From NCBI GenBank assembly GCA_902492935.1, contig CABUNJ010000001.1:77973-141972 (forward strand): 64,000 bases of DNA, written 5' to 3'. Below, one piece after another: positions 42,092 to 51,900 of this stretch. Both the position numbers and the translations under genes were made by a program. The stretch comes from an uncultured Collinsella sp. Lineage in GTDB: Bacteria; Actinomycetota; Coriobacteriia; Coriobacteriales; Coriobacteriaceae. Position 1 is the first letter of the stretch. Every line of letters starts with the position of its first letter. The notes beneath the pieces are model-generated. The model had not been told where the DNA came from, did no database searches, and worked only from the letters and a program-made list of their open reading frames with translations.

Positions 42092-43759
42092 TTAGAACAG
42101 GCCGGTGATGTTGCCGTCGTTGTCGACGTCGATGTTTTCGGCCGCGGGCACCTTGGGCAGACCCGGCATGGTCAGAACACTGCCGGTCAGCGCGACCACA
42201 AAGTGGGCGCCGGCAGAAACCTTGAGCTCACGCACGGTGATGCGGAAGTTCTCGGGAGCGCCCAGGGCCTTGGCGTTGTCGCTAAAGCTGTACTGCGTCT
42301 TGGCGACGCACACCGGCAGGTTGCCAAAGCCGTTCTCGCGCAGCTCGGCGAGCTGGCGCTTGGCGGCCGGCGTAAAGTCGACGCCGTCGGCGCGGTAGAC
42401 CTTGGTGGCAACGGCCTCGAGGGCATCAGCGACATCAGCGCCGTCCTCATAGGCAAACTTGAGCTCGCTCGGCTGCTCGATCAGGCGCATGACCTCATCG
42501 GCCAGCTCGAGCGCGCCCTCGCCGCCCTTGGCCCAGACCTCGGAAAGCTTAACGTTGACGCCGAGCTTCTGGCACTCGGACTCGATGAGAGCAAGCTCGG
42601 CCTCGGTGTCCGTCGGGAAGCGGTTGATGGCGACCACGCAGGGCAGACCATAAACGTTCTGGATGTTGTCGACGTGACGCAGCAGGTTGGGCATGCCAGC
42701 CTTGAGTGCCTCGAGGTTCTCCTCGTTGAGGTCGGCCTTGGCAACACCGCCGTTGTACTTCAGCGCACGAGCGGTCGCGACGACTACGACAGCGCTGGGG
42801 CGAACGCCCGTCATGCGGCACTTGATATCGAGGAACTTCTCGGCACCCAGGTCGGCGCCAAAGCCGGCCTCGGTAATGGCGACATCGCCAAAGCGCATCG
42901 CCATACGCGTGGCCATGATAGAGTTGCAGCCGTGGGCAATGTTGGCGAAGGGACCGCCGTGGACAAACGCGGGCGTGCCCTCGAGCGTTTGCACCAGATT
43001 GGGCTTGAGCGCGTCCTTAAGCAACGCGGCCATGGCACCCTGGGCCTTGAGGTCGCGGGCACGGACGGGCTCGCCGGCATAGCTGTAGCCGACAACGATC
43101 TCGCCCAAGCGCTCCTTAAGATCGTTGATGCTCGTGGACAGGCACAGGATTGCCATGACCTCGGAGGCGACGGTGATATCGAAGCCGTCCTCGCGCGGCA
43201 CGCCCTGGGCCTTACCGCCAATGCCGTCGATGACGTGGCGCAGCTGGCGGTCGTTCATATCGACGACGCGCTTCCAAGTGATGCGCTTAACGTCAATACC
43301 GAGCTGGTTGCCCTGCTGAATATGGTTGTCGAGCATGGCGGCCAGCAGGTTATTGGCGGCACCGATAGCGTGGAAGTCGCCGGTAAAGTGCAGGTTGATA
43401 TCCTCCATGGGGATGACCTGAGCCCAGCCGCCGCCGGCAGCACCGCCCTTGACGCCAAAGACGGGGCCGAGCGAAGGCTCACGCAGGGCCACGGCGCTCT
43501 TGATACCTCGACGACGCAAGCCATCGGCCAGACCGATGGTCGTGGTGGTCTTGCCCTCGCCCGCGGGCGTTGGGTTGATAGCGGTCACGAGGACGAGCTT
43601 GGCCTGGTGATCAGTCGGCTCGTTGAGCAGTGAATAGTCGACCTTAGCCTTGTCGAAGCCGTAAGGAATAAGGTGCTTAACGTCGACGCCGGCGTTCTTG
43701 GCCACCTCGGTAATAGGCAGTGGCGTGACAGAACGTGCGATTTCGATGTCAGTAGGCAT
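42092..43759 (-). CDS. fhs: Formate-tetrahydrofolate ligase
   Basis: 555 residues starting MPTDIEIARSVTPLPI behind AAAGGAC, the full family length. It makes 10-formyl-THF from formate, THF and ATP. Visible: PTPAGEGKTTTTIGLADGL (phosphate-binding loop), REPSLGPVFGVKGGAAGGG, FHAIGAANNLLAAMLDNH, and PNLVQTLEGTPAFVHGGPF, all characteristic of Fhs. With FchA and FolD at 30-31 kb it completes the formate to methylene-THF branch used in acetogenic and purine one-carbon metabolism. Monocistronic, with its own terminator. Confidence 0.97.
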   Translation of the reverse strand: MPTDIEIARSVTPLPITEVAKNAGVDVKHLIPYGFDKAKVDYSLLNEPTDHQAKLVLVTAINPTPAGEGKTTTTIGLADGLRRRGIKSAVALREPSLGPVFGVKGGAAGGGWAQVIPMEDINLHFTGDFHAIGAANNLLAAMLDNHIQQGNQLGIDVKRITWKRVVDMNDRQLRHVIDGIGGKAQGVPREDGFDITVASEVMAILCLSTSINDLKERLGEIVVGYSYAGEPVRARDLKAQGAMAALLKDALKPNLVQTLEGTPAFVHGGPFANIAHGCNSIMATRMAMRFGDVAITEAGFGADLGAEKFLDIKCRMTGVRPSAVVVVATARALKYNGGVAKADLNEENLEALKAGMPNLLRHVDNIQNVYGLPCVVAINRFPTDTEAELALIESECQKLGVNVKLSEVWAKGGEGALELADEVMRLIEQPSELKFAYEDGADVADALEAVATKVYRADGVDFTPAAKRQLAELRENGFGNLPVCVAKTQYSFSDNAKALGAPENFRITVRELKVSAGAHFVVALTGSVLTMPGLPKVPAAENIDVDNDGNITGLF

Positions 43760-43903
43760 GGGCGGTCCTTTCGTTACCGAATGAGAAAAAGACCAATTCA
43801 GCATAGCACGGGCGCGCAATAGTAAAACGCCCATAACCGATGAACGGCGATATGCTTACCCGATGCCCAGCGATAGTCCAACAGCCCGCCAAAACAAAGC
43901 GCC

Positions 43904-44971
43904 CTAAACGGTAGGTTCAATCCCCAGGTGCTCAAAGGTGCGAAGGGTTGCCTGACGGCCCTGCGGCGTACGAATCATCAACCCGCACTGCAGCAAATAG
44001 GGCTCATAGACATCCTCGAGCGTGCCCGGGTCCTCGCCCACCGCGCTGGCAAGGGTCGTAAGTCCCACGGCACGGCCGGAGAACGTCTTGGCGAGCGTCT
44101 CCAAGATGCGAATATCCATCCAGTCCAGACCAAGCTCATCAATCTCGAAGAACTCGAGCGCCTGACGGCAAATATCAAGCTCAATAGGACCGTTGCCGCG
44201 CACCTGCGCATAGTCGCGCACACGCTTGAGCAGACGGTTGGCCAAGCGCGGCGTGCCACGCGAGCGCGAGCCGATCTCGAGCGCGCTCGGATGGTCGATC
44301 GTCACGCCCAGGATAGTCGCCGAGCGCGTCACAATCTGCGCGAGCTCCTCGACCGTGTAGTAATCCAGGCGATATGAAATGCCAAAGCGGTCGCGCAACG
44401 GGCCGGTCAACATGCCTGAGCGGGTCGTTGCCGCTACCAGCGTAAACTTGGGAATATCCAGGCGAATCGAGCGCGCCGCCGGACCTCTACCGATCACGAT
44501 ATCGAGGGCAAAGTCCTCCATCGCGGGGTACAGGACCTCCTCGACCGAACGGTTGAGGCGGTGGATCTCGTCGATAAACAGCACATCACCCGGCTGCAAG
44601 TTAGTAAGGATGGCCGCCAGGTCGCCCGTGCGCGCGATGGCAGGGCCACTCGTGGTCTTGATCTGAGCGCCCAGCTCGTTGGCGATAACGGTGGCCAGCG
44701 TGGTCTTGCCCAGGCCCGGAGGACCCGAGAAAATCACGTGGTCGAGCGTCTCGCCACGGTTCTGCGCCGCTTCGATCAACACGCGCAGGCTCTGCTTGAT
44801 GTGCTCCTGGCCACAGTAGTCGTCCAGGCGCTGGGGGCGCAAAGTGCGGTCGACATCAAGGTCCTCGGCCGTCAGCTCCGAGCCCACCATGCGCTCGCCG
44901 TGCGCCATGGATGCCGCCGGCGAGTTGCCGGGCGTCGCCCACAGGTCCTGAGAGTCATCGGCTTCCCACAT
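43904..44971 (-). CDS. ruvB: Holliday junction branch-migration ATPase RuvB
   Basis: 355 residues; ATG 44971 overlaps the ruvA stop as TGATG. AAA+ motor driving branch migration with RuvA: Walker A FSGPPGLGKTTLA, Walker B VLFIDEIHRLNR, sensor AATTRSGMLTGPLRDRFG and the C-terminal winged-helix DNA-binding domain. The ~30-residue N-terminal lead (DSQDLWATPGNS...) before LRPQRLDDYCGQ is longer than in many homologues. Last gene of the ruvC-ruvA-ruvB operon. Confidence 0.97.
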   Translation of the reverse strand: MWEADDSQDLWATPGNSPAASMAHGERMVGSELTAEDLDVDRTLRPQRLDDYCGQEHIKQSLRVLIEAAQNRGETLDHVIFSGPPGLGKTTLATVIANELGAQIKTTSGPAIARTGDLAAILTNLQPGDVLFIDEIHRLNRSVEEVLYPAMEDFALDIVIGRGPAARSIRLDIPKFTLVAATTRSGMLTGPLRDRFGISYRLDYYTVEELAQIVTRSATILGVTIDHPSALEIGSRSRGTPRLANRLLKRVRDYAQVRGNGPIELDICRQALEFFEIDELGLDWMDIRILETLAKTFSGRAVGLTTLASAVGEDPGTLEDVYEPYLLQCGLMIRTPQGRQATLRTFEHLGIEPTV

Positions 44972-45591
44972 CACGCATCCATTCCGAGTCGCTTAAGCGC
45001 CGCGCCGAGCAGATCCTCGACACGCATATTTTGCCCATCATACCCGCTCAGGGCAACATCGGTCTCCTGCGGGCTAAAGCCCATGGAAAGGAGTGCCGCA
45101 CGGGCATCATCGATGGCCGAGGGAGCGGCAGCGGGCACGGGCATCGCAACCTGTCCGGGAATCACGTCGACCGGCACAAAGCCCTTATCCTTGGCAAAGG
45201 TGCTCTTGAGTTCCAGAATCAGACGCTGCGCTGTCTTTTTGCCCACACCGGGAACCATGGCCATACCCTTGTCGTCCTCGGCCATTACCAGCGAATACAG
45301 CTGCCCCACGGTATAGGTAGAGAGCACGGCAAGCGCCAGGCGCGGACCGACACCCGACACGGACACGAGCCGATCGAACATCGTGCGCTCATCCTTTGAG
45401 GAAAAACCGAAAAGTGTCATGGCGTCCTCGCGCACCTGCATACGCGTGTAGAGGCGGACCTCGCCGCCGGGCGTAGGCAGCGTAGCGGCGGTGCTGCCCG
45501 AGATGCCGAGCTCAAAGCCCACGCCCGACACATCGACGACGGCCGAGCTCATCGTGGCCTCGACAAGCGTTCCATGGAGCTGGGAAATCAT
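44971..45591 (-). CDS. ruvA: Holliday junction-binding protein RuvA
   Basis: 206 residues, standard length. Binds four-way junctions and loads RuvB. N-terminal OB fold (MISQLHGTLVEATMSSAVVD), helix-hairpin-helix region (FDRLVSVSGVGPRLALAVL and MVPGVGKKTAQRLILELK), then a linker and a C-terminal three-helix domain (ARAALLSMGFSPQETDVALS) that contacts RuvB. Start and stop overlap those of ruvC and ruvB as TGATG, giving tight translational coupling. Confidence 0.97.
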   Translation of the reverse strand: MISQLHGTLVEATMSSAVVDVSGVGFELGISGSTAATLPTPGGEVRLYTRMQVREDAMTLFGFSSKDERTMFDRLVSVSGVGPRLALAVLSTYTVGQLYSLVMAEDDKGMAMVPGVGKKTAQRLILELKSTFAKDKGFVPVDVIPGQVAMPVPAAAPSAIDDARAALLSMGFSPQETDVALSGYDGQNMRVEDLLGAALKRLGMDA

Positions 45592-46112
45592 CAGTATCCG
45601 GTTCCTCTCTGTTGATAGAACTCGCCACCGGTGAGTTCACGGGTGCGGCTGAGGTTTACGTGGCAGATGGCGCAAGCCAGGGCATCGGCGGCATGGTCGG
45701 GATGCGGGTCGTGGTCGAGCTGTGTTAGCGTGCGTACCATGTAGGCGACCTGCCGCTTGTCCGCGGCGCCGGTGCCCACCACAGCCTGTTTGATCTGCAT
45801 GGGCGTGTACTCGCCAATCTCGAGCGCGCATTCCGAAAGCGCGACGAGTGCAGCACCGCGGGCATGCGCCGTAGGGATGGCCGAGCGAACGTTGGCGCCA
45901 AAGTAAATGCTCTCGATAGCAGCGGTATCGGGACGATAGCGTTCGACAACGCCCTTGAGGTCGCGGGCGATATGCGACAGGCGCACCGCGAGCGGACTTC
46001 CGGCACTGGTCTCGATGCAGCCATAGGCACGGCAGCGAACCTCGCCACGCCGCTCCTCGATAATCCCCCAACCCGTATGAGCCAAACCGGGGTCAATGCC
46101 CAAGATAACCAA
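45591..46112 (-). CDS. ruvC: Holliday junction resolvase RuvC
   Basis: About 173 residues from a TTG start (46112) 5 nt after GGGGAGG; an upstream TTG (46133) would place that ribosome site inside the gene. Catalytic acidic residues of the RNase-H-like fold are present: GIDPG (first Asp), AIESIYFG (Glu) and HPDHAADALA (last Asp pair). It cleaves Holliday junctions after RuvAB migration. First gene of the ruvCAB operon; a copy of the structured repeat (46250-46347) lies upstream, beyond the promoter region. Confidence 0.95.
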   Translation of the reverse strand: MVILGIDPGLAHTGWGIIEERRGEVRCRAYGCIETSAGSPLAVRLSHIARDLKGVVERYRPDTAAIESIYFGANVRSAIPTAHARGAALVALSECALEIGEYTPMQIKQAVVGTGAADKRQVAYMVRTLTQLDHDPHPDHAADALACAICHVNLSRTRELTGGEFYQQRGTGY

Positions 46113-46249
46113 GCCAACCTCCCCTCGCCACAAGCACAGCGCAAGACAAGGCCCCGCGCACTATTAACGAACGTCTGTTCTATAATAACACAACGCAAGC
46201 CCTATAAGTCAGCCGAGATCGAATTGTAGGTTGAGCATACGCAAGCGAG

Positions 46250-46347
46250 CGCCCGCCAGAGCGAGCAAGGTGCCTTGAAAGAGGAGGGCATTGACCTGGC
46301 GGTCATGCCCGACGATTGAAAGGCAGATTGCCGCTCTGGCGGGCGCG
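46250..46347 (-). ncRNA. Repeated structured element, copy 3
   Basis: Closing stem of 15 bp (46250-46264 with 46333-46347), inner stem GCCTT/AAGGC (46273-46277, 46321-46325) and apical hairpin GGGCATTGACC-TGGC-GGTCATGCCC (46287-46311), whose loop differs from the TTCT of copies 1 and 2. Lies 7 nt after the stop of the NAD-synthetase-like gene. A GTTCT/AGAAC hairpin next to that stop takes the place of the 27-nt palindrome seen beside copies 1 and 2. Confidence 0.65.
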
Positions 46348-46354
46348 CAGCGAC

Positions 46355-48340
46355 CTAGTTCTGCGAGAAGAACGGGAACTGCCTCGGATCAACCGGCGGA
46401 TGCGGCATCGGGCCACCCTGGGGACTACCTTGCGAGCCGCCCTGACCGCCCATCATCTTATCGATGGCGTCCTGAACCTCGCCCTCGAACTTTTTCATTC
46501 CCTCGTGCAAACGACGCTGACCGTCCTCAGAGCGCAGCTCCTCCATCTGCTCGGGCGAAATACCCAGTAGCTCGCCCAGCACGCCCATCATCTCGTTTCG
46601 CACGCGCTCGCTCGTATCCTCGTCAGCAAAGCGGCGCACCTCGGCGCGCGCCAGCGAATCGACCGTCATACGCTCCTTGCCGTTAAGCCCCAGGTCGGAC
46701 CACGCGAGCATATACGGCCAGGCACGCTCGGCAAACGAACGGGCCGAGACGATCGGCGCCATCGGCAACATGCGGCGGGCAGCCTCACCCTGTCGAACGA
46801 GCATCAGCAGCAGCGAGCAAACCTCAGGCTTGCCAGCGGCCATCGGGATGTCGTCGAAAGATCGATTGCGGTCCACGTGCGCCTCGAGCGCGCCATCGAC
46901 CTCACCCGGCTCAAGCCCGCCGAGCAGCTGTGCCGCACGATCGAGCATGTCGACCGGGCCGTCGAGCGTCGAGAGCGCCTGCGCCAGCACGCGCTCCATA
47001 CAATCTTCCACCGCGTTGAGTGTCACGAGCTCTTGGGGCACCACGGCAGACGTGCGGTTGCGCACACGCGCCACAAACTCAAGCGTCGACAGGTACACAT
47101 CGCCAAAGGGCGCAAAGTCGCCCTGGTAGCCGCCGGACAGTGCGGGCGCCGCTAGCGCGTACTCGGTCTTGGAGAGCGGGCTCAACGCCATGGCACCCAG
47201 CTCGAGCGCCGTGTCCTCCAACATCAGGCCCAGCGCACGCGAGCGCAGACGCTCGGCATCGCCCGCCGACACGTCGCGATCGAGCACACGCGCCGCATCC
47301 GGTGCATCACGCTCGACGGTGCGAATGTGCAAACGCTCGGCAATGGAGCGGACGGCGGCACAGCGGGCAGCCTCGGCCTCTTCCTGCGCCGGCGTAAAGA
47401 TACGGTTGCGCCCCAGCACCAGGCCAATCACATTACGCGGGCCCAGAGCGTCAACGGCCAGCGCCGTCAGCAGGGACGACGGCAAGTCACCCTCGAGTGC
47501 CACCACAGCACGCGAAGCACCGTGAGCTCGGGCGTTGTCGCGCACGGCGAGCACCAGCGCCTGCCACAGCCACTCCTCGGAACGGAACTCGGGCAGTTCG
47601 TGATCTTCCAGGGCATCGAGCATCACGCCGCGCTGAATCTCCTGAACCAGCAGGCTCTCCTCAAAACACGGCGCCTGGGCCACCACGCGACCGCAGTCGT
47701 CGAGCACAAACGAACCGCCGGTATACACCGACTCGTCATAGGCACCGACCGGCGCCATGCAGGCAAACCACACGCTGCGCTTGGAGGCGATCTTGCGATA
47801 AGCGCCGCTGCGAACGGCGGCAATGGCGGCAGTCTCGCGGTCGGTCATGTCAAACGCGTTGAATTGGAAATACGCAATGAGGTCAACACCGGTCGGCAGC
47901 ATCTCGAGTTCGCGGTCCAAGTCAAAAATCACGGCGATGCGCACGCCGTCCACGTCGAACACCGGCGGCGCCCAACGTGTGTCGTTGTTCTCGCCACGCT
48001 GCAGGGCAATGCTCGAACGCGCCGGCACCACATGACCGTCCTTGAGCATCATGTAGTCAAGCAGCGGCTGGCCCTCAAACGAAACCGCCGCGGGCACGAT
48101 GCAGATCATGTCAAGCTCCTGGATACGCTCGGCGACACCAGTCAAACCGGCAAGCACGTCGTGCTCAAAGTCGGCAGCGCCCACCAGGCCACCGGGCATG
48201 GCGCCCATAAAGAGCGGAGCCGGAACGCACAGCACGCGCGCCCCGCGCTCATGGGCCAGACGAGCCTGGTCCTCGATGCGGCCGCAAATGCCCTCAATAT
48301 CACCCAGGCGCATATCGATCTGTGCAAGCGCGAGCTTCAT
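46355..48340 (-). CDS. Degenerate glutamine-dependent NAD synthetase-like protein
   Basis: 661 residues from MKLALAQIDMRLGDIEG. Domain order is that of glutamine-dependent NadE: a nitrilase-type amidase domain (1-260) and an NAD synthase domain (270-560). The catalytic positions appear lost. The nitrilase Glu is replaced in CVPAPLFMGAMPG, the Lys and Cys loops read PARSSIALQRG and IAYFQFNAFDM, and the synthase P-loop SGGxDS reads LEGDLPSSLLTALAVDAL. The overall fold and the SKTEYALA-like segment are kept. The C-terminus adds ~100 residues rich in Met, Gly and Pro. Frame and ribosome site are intact, so this is a maintained pseudo-enzyme or one with a new function, not decay. Confidence 0.75.
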   Translation of the reverse strand: MKLALAQIDMRLGDIEGICGRIEDQARLAHERGARVLCVPAPLFMGAMPGGLVGAADFEHDVLAGLTGVAERIQELDMICIVPAAVSFEGQPLLDYMMLKDGHVVPARSSIALQRGENNDTRWAPPVFDVDGVRIAVIFDLDRELEMLPTGVDLIAYFQFNAFDMTDRETAAIAAVRSGAYRKIASKRSVWFACMAPVGAYDESVYTGGSFVLDDCGRVVAQAPCFEESLLVQEIQRGVMLDALEDHELPEFRSEEWLWQALVLAVRDNARAHGASRAVVALEGDLPSSLLTALAVDALGPRNVIGLVLGRNRIFTPAQEEAEAARCAAVRSIAERLHIRTVERDAPDAARVLDRDVSAGDAERLRSRALGLMLEDTALELGAMALSPLSKTEYALAAPALSGGYQGDFAPFGDVYLSTLEFVARVRNRTSAVVPQELVTLNAVEDCMERVLAQALSTLDGPVDMLDRAAQLLGGLEPGEVDGALEAHVDRNRSFDDIPMAAGKPEVCSLLLMLVRQGEAARRMLPMAPIVSARSFAERAWPYMLAWSDLGLNGKERMTVDSLARAEVRRFADEDTSERVRNEMMGVLGELLGISPEQMEELRSEDGQRRLHEGMKKFEGEVQDAIDKMMGGQGGSQGSPQGGPMPHPPVDPRQFPFFSQN

Positions 48341-48380
48341 GGCCCAGCCCTTTCCGTCGTAAACCATCGAAATCGTAGTA

Positions 48381-48410
48381 AAAGCGCCGGCCGCATAATG
48401 CAGCCGGCGC
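48381..48410 (-). terminator. Rho-independent terminator after the superoxide reductase gene
   Basis: GCGCCGGC and GCCGGCGC (48384-48391, 48403-48410), followed on the minus strand by TTTTACT. Confidence 0.82.
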
Positions 48411-48457
48411 TTGCATGTGCATATGCTAGCTATGATACCCCGAGCGGGAGCGCGCTC

Positions 48458-48820
48458 CTAGAATGTCGCGGACCACAGCCCGTGCAGGTTGCAGTAGGCA
48501 TAGACGGTACCGGTCTTGGAGCCGCCCGCGAAAAACGTCGCGGGTTTCATGCCGGGCTCAAGGTAATGGACCTCTAAGCGGCCCTCGGCCTCAAGGGCAA
48601 TCCACTCAATGTAGTGTTCGGGCAGGCTGGGGTGCTCGACCGAGCCAACGCGTGCGCGAATCACGTGACCGTCGCGCTCGGTCTCGACAACAGGCACGTG
48701 CTTCTCGTGCGCCGCGTCCTCAGTGTTTGCGGTCAGTTCCGTGCAACCGGCAGGGGTCGCAACGCCTTCGCCAAGGGCAGCGATGAGCTTACCGTCGGGG
48801 TCCTTAAAGAATTTCGCCAT
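48458..48820 (-). CDS. Superoxide reductase (desulfoferrodoxin-type, class II)
   Basis: 120 residues from MAKFFKDPDGKL behind AAAGGAG. The iron centre ligands are present: HEKHVPVVE, HPSLPEHYIEWI and YCNLHGLW, giving four His and one Cys. The N-terminal Cys4 desulforedoxin domain is absent, so it is a neelaredoxin-like class II enzyme. It reduces superoxide to peroxide in anaerobes without making oxygen. The upstream stretch 48821-48985 has no gene. It is a separate unit from the SNF2 gene. Confidence 0.92.
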   Translation of the reverse strand: MAKFFKDPDGKLIAALGEGVATPAGCTELTANTEDAAHEKHVPVVETERDGHVIRARVGSVEHPSLPEHYIEWIALEAEGRLEVHYLEPGMKPATFFAGGSKTGTVYAYCNLHGLWSATF

Positions 48821-48985
48821 GATGTTCTCCTTTGCTGATGTGCCAATGTTCTTGATGGTTCTTATGCCCAAAGGCAGACAAACCATCCACGGCATTGCAA
48901 ATGAACACATAACGGATCAGGCAAGCGGTCGGGCCAAAATGCGTCGACCGTCCTGCCCGCTCCAGCAGTCCCACCCCGCGCGCGG

Positions 48986-51900
48986 CTAGCGACCGTCACC
49001 GCCGAGCAGTGCCAGAACATCCTCGCGCGTGAACAGTGCCGACGAGATGCCGTCGCCGCCGAGCACACTGTTGACCAGATCGCGCTTGGACTCCTGCATC
49101 TGCATAATGCGCTCCTCGATCGTGTCCTTGGCGATGAGCTTGTACACGGTCACGGTATGTTGCTGGCCAATACGATGCGCGCGGTCAGTCGCTTGGTCCT
49201 GCGCCGCCACGTTCCACCACGGGTCGTAGTGGATGACCACGTCGGCCGCCGTCAGGTTAAGGCCCACGCCGCCCGCCTTGAGCGAGATCAAAAAGACCGG
49301 CACCTCGCCCGCCTGGAACTGTGCGACCATCTTGGCGCGGCTCTCTTTAGACGATGCGCCCGTGAGCTTAAGGAAGGCGATATCCTCCTTGGCCAGGCGC
49401 TTGCCAATGATATCGAGCATGCCCGTAAACTGGCTGAACAGCAAGATGCGATGACCACCGTCGAGTGCGCCGTGCACGAGCTCCATGCACGTATCGAGCT
49501 TGGCGCTCCCCGCCTTGTAATCCTCGTAGTGTAGACGCGGGTCGCAGCAGATCTGGCGCAGCTTGGTGAGCTCGGCAAGTACCTTGAGCTTGTCCTTCTT
49601 AAACTCCCCGGCCTCGCGGTGCTGCACCTGCTGGGCGATGCGGTCCTGATTTGCCAGGTAAAGCTTGCGCTGCTCACCGGTGAGCTGAGCCACGACTGTG
49701 TCCTCGATCTTTTCGGGCAGATCGGCCACCACGTCCTCTTTGACACGGCGCAGCACAAACGGCGACACAAGCGCCTGCAGGCGGGCGGCGCTGTCACCTT
49801 CGGCGTGCTCGACCGGGCTTTCGAAGCGCTTTGCGAACGATTCGCGCGTGCCAAGCAGGCCCGGCATCAAAAAGTCGAAGATGCTCCAGAGCTCGGATAG
49901 GCGGTTTTCGATGGGCGTGCCCGTCAAGGCAAAGCGCACGCCGGCCGGCAGACGCTTGGCAGCGCGCGCCACCTGGGTGAGCGGGTTTTTAATGTACTGG
50001 GCCTCATCGAGCACAACGCGGGCAAAATCCTGCTCGGCGTACTCATCGATATCACGGCGCATAAGGTCATACGACGTCACGACCACGTTATGCTCGACCA
50101 CGCCGGCGATTTGCACGCGACGCTGCGCCTTGGCGCCCACGATGGCGCACACATCGAGCGACGGGGCAAAGCGCTCCAGCTCGGCGGTCCAGTTGTACAC
50201 AAGCGACGCAGGGCACACCACAAGCGTGGGCTTAGTGTCCCCCGCTTCCACGCGCGCCAGAATGTGCGCGATCATCTGGAGCGTTTTGCCCAGGCCCATG
50301 TCGTCGGCCAAGATGCCGCCAAGGCCCAGGTGCTCGAGCGAGCCGAGCCACTGGTATCCGTCGACCTGGTAGCCGCGCAGTGTGGCCTTGAGCGAGACCG
50401 GCACCGTAAAGTCCATCTTGCCGAGCGTATCCAAGCGCTCGACGATGCGGCGGAACGCGGCGTCACGATCGGCCTCGAGCGCGGGCGTGCGCGCGAGCAT
50501 GCTATCGACGAACAGGGTACTCGACGCGGGAAGCGACACGCCGTCGAGCAGGTCGACAGCATCGACCCCCAGATCCTCGGCAAGGCCAAACGCGGCGCGC
50601 GCCCCCTCGTCCAGGCGAATGATGTCGCCCGACGTGAGACGCGCAAACGTCTGGTGACGCTTGTAGGAGTCCAGATAGATGGCAAGGTCTGCCGCCGAAA
50701 GCCCGCTCGCGCTCAGTTCGACGTCGAGCAGGTTACTCTTGACGGTCGCACGCACCGAAAGCTTGGGCGCGGGGCGGACCGAAATCTGGCGCAGACGGTC
50801 GCTGAGCATGACCTCACCAAGCTTGGACAGGACGGATAGGCCCTCGGTCAGCAGGCAGAACAAGCTCTCGTCATCGCGCTCCTCAAACGCCAGACCGCCC
50901 TCGTAGAAATCGAAGTACAGGGCCGCCGTGTCCATAACGCGAAACTCCGCCACCTCGTCGCGGGGCGGCACGCCCGGGCGCCGCTCTTCGAAGGGGCTGC
51001 CCGGAGCGCCCAGACTAAAGAGATCTGCCGACCAGTCGCCGTAGGTAACCGTAATTTTGCAGGTCACAAGCCCATCGTCGACGCCGATCGCCATAGCAAA
51101 GCTTGGCTCGGGCGCCACGGTATCGAGCGCGGCGGGCGCGGTAAGGTCGGTGTAGTCGCGCAAAATGGGCAGCGCCATACGACAGAACTCCCCCACCTGG
51201 TCGGCAGCGATATGGACTGGCGTGCGACAGGGCAGTAAGCGCGATAGGAACGGCGCCGCATGCTGGGCAAACGCTACATCGGCGCGGCGCGCACGGCGGG
51301 TGTCGACCAGATAGGCAACGTCGCCCGAAGCAAAGCAGTATGCATCGGCCGGCAGGCGTAGATCGTAGCTGCCACCAGCCGCCGGCGCGATTTTGGCGGC
51401 AAGGAGCGGTGGGCGCTTAGACAGCGCCTCGTCCTCCCCTTCCGGAGGCATCTCAACTGCCACGTCATAGGTGCGATGCGTCGTCGTCCCCCGCGACCAG
51501 GCGGGCTCAAAAGAGATGGTCTGACCGCGCAACAGGTCCAGCACATATACGATGCTATGCTCGGACAGCGGCAACTGACGCTCGGCGACAAAACCGCTGC
51601 GGACAAAGTCGTACGACGCCGAACGCGAGCTTGTGATGTCATCGAGATAGGCAACTGTCGTCACGACAAGGTTGAGCAGCTTTGTCGACACGTCTTCGAA
51701 GGCTTCGGGCGTATGGACAAACGTGAGCTTCTTGCCGTACGAGAAGGTGCCGCCTCGGACATAGGCGTCGGCCATGCCGTCGATATCCTTGACCACATAG
51801 GACACCGAACCGCAGCGAATGCGGAACTCGAGCGCCCAGCTAAAGCGGTCGGCGAACAGCGGATTGTAGTACGGCACCAACGAAGGCTCCAACGCCGCCT

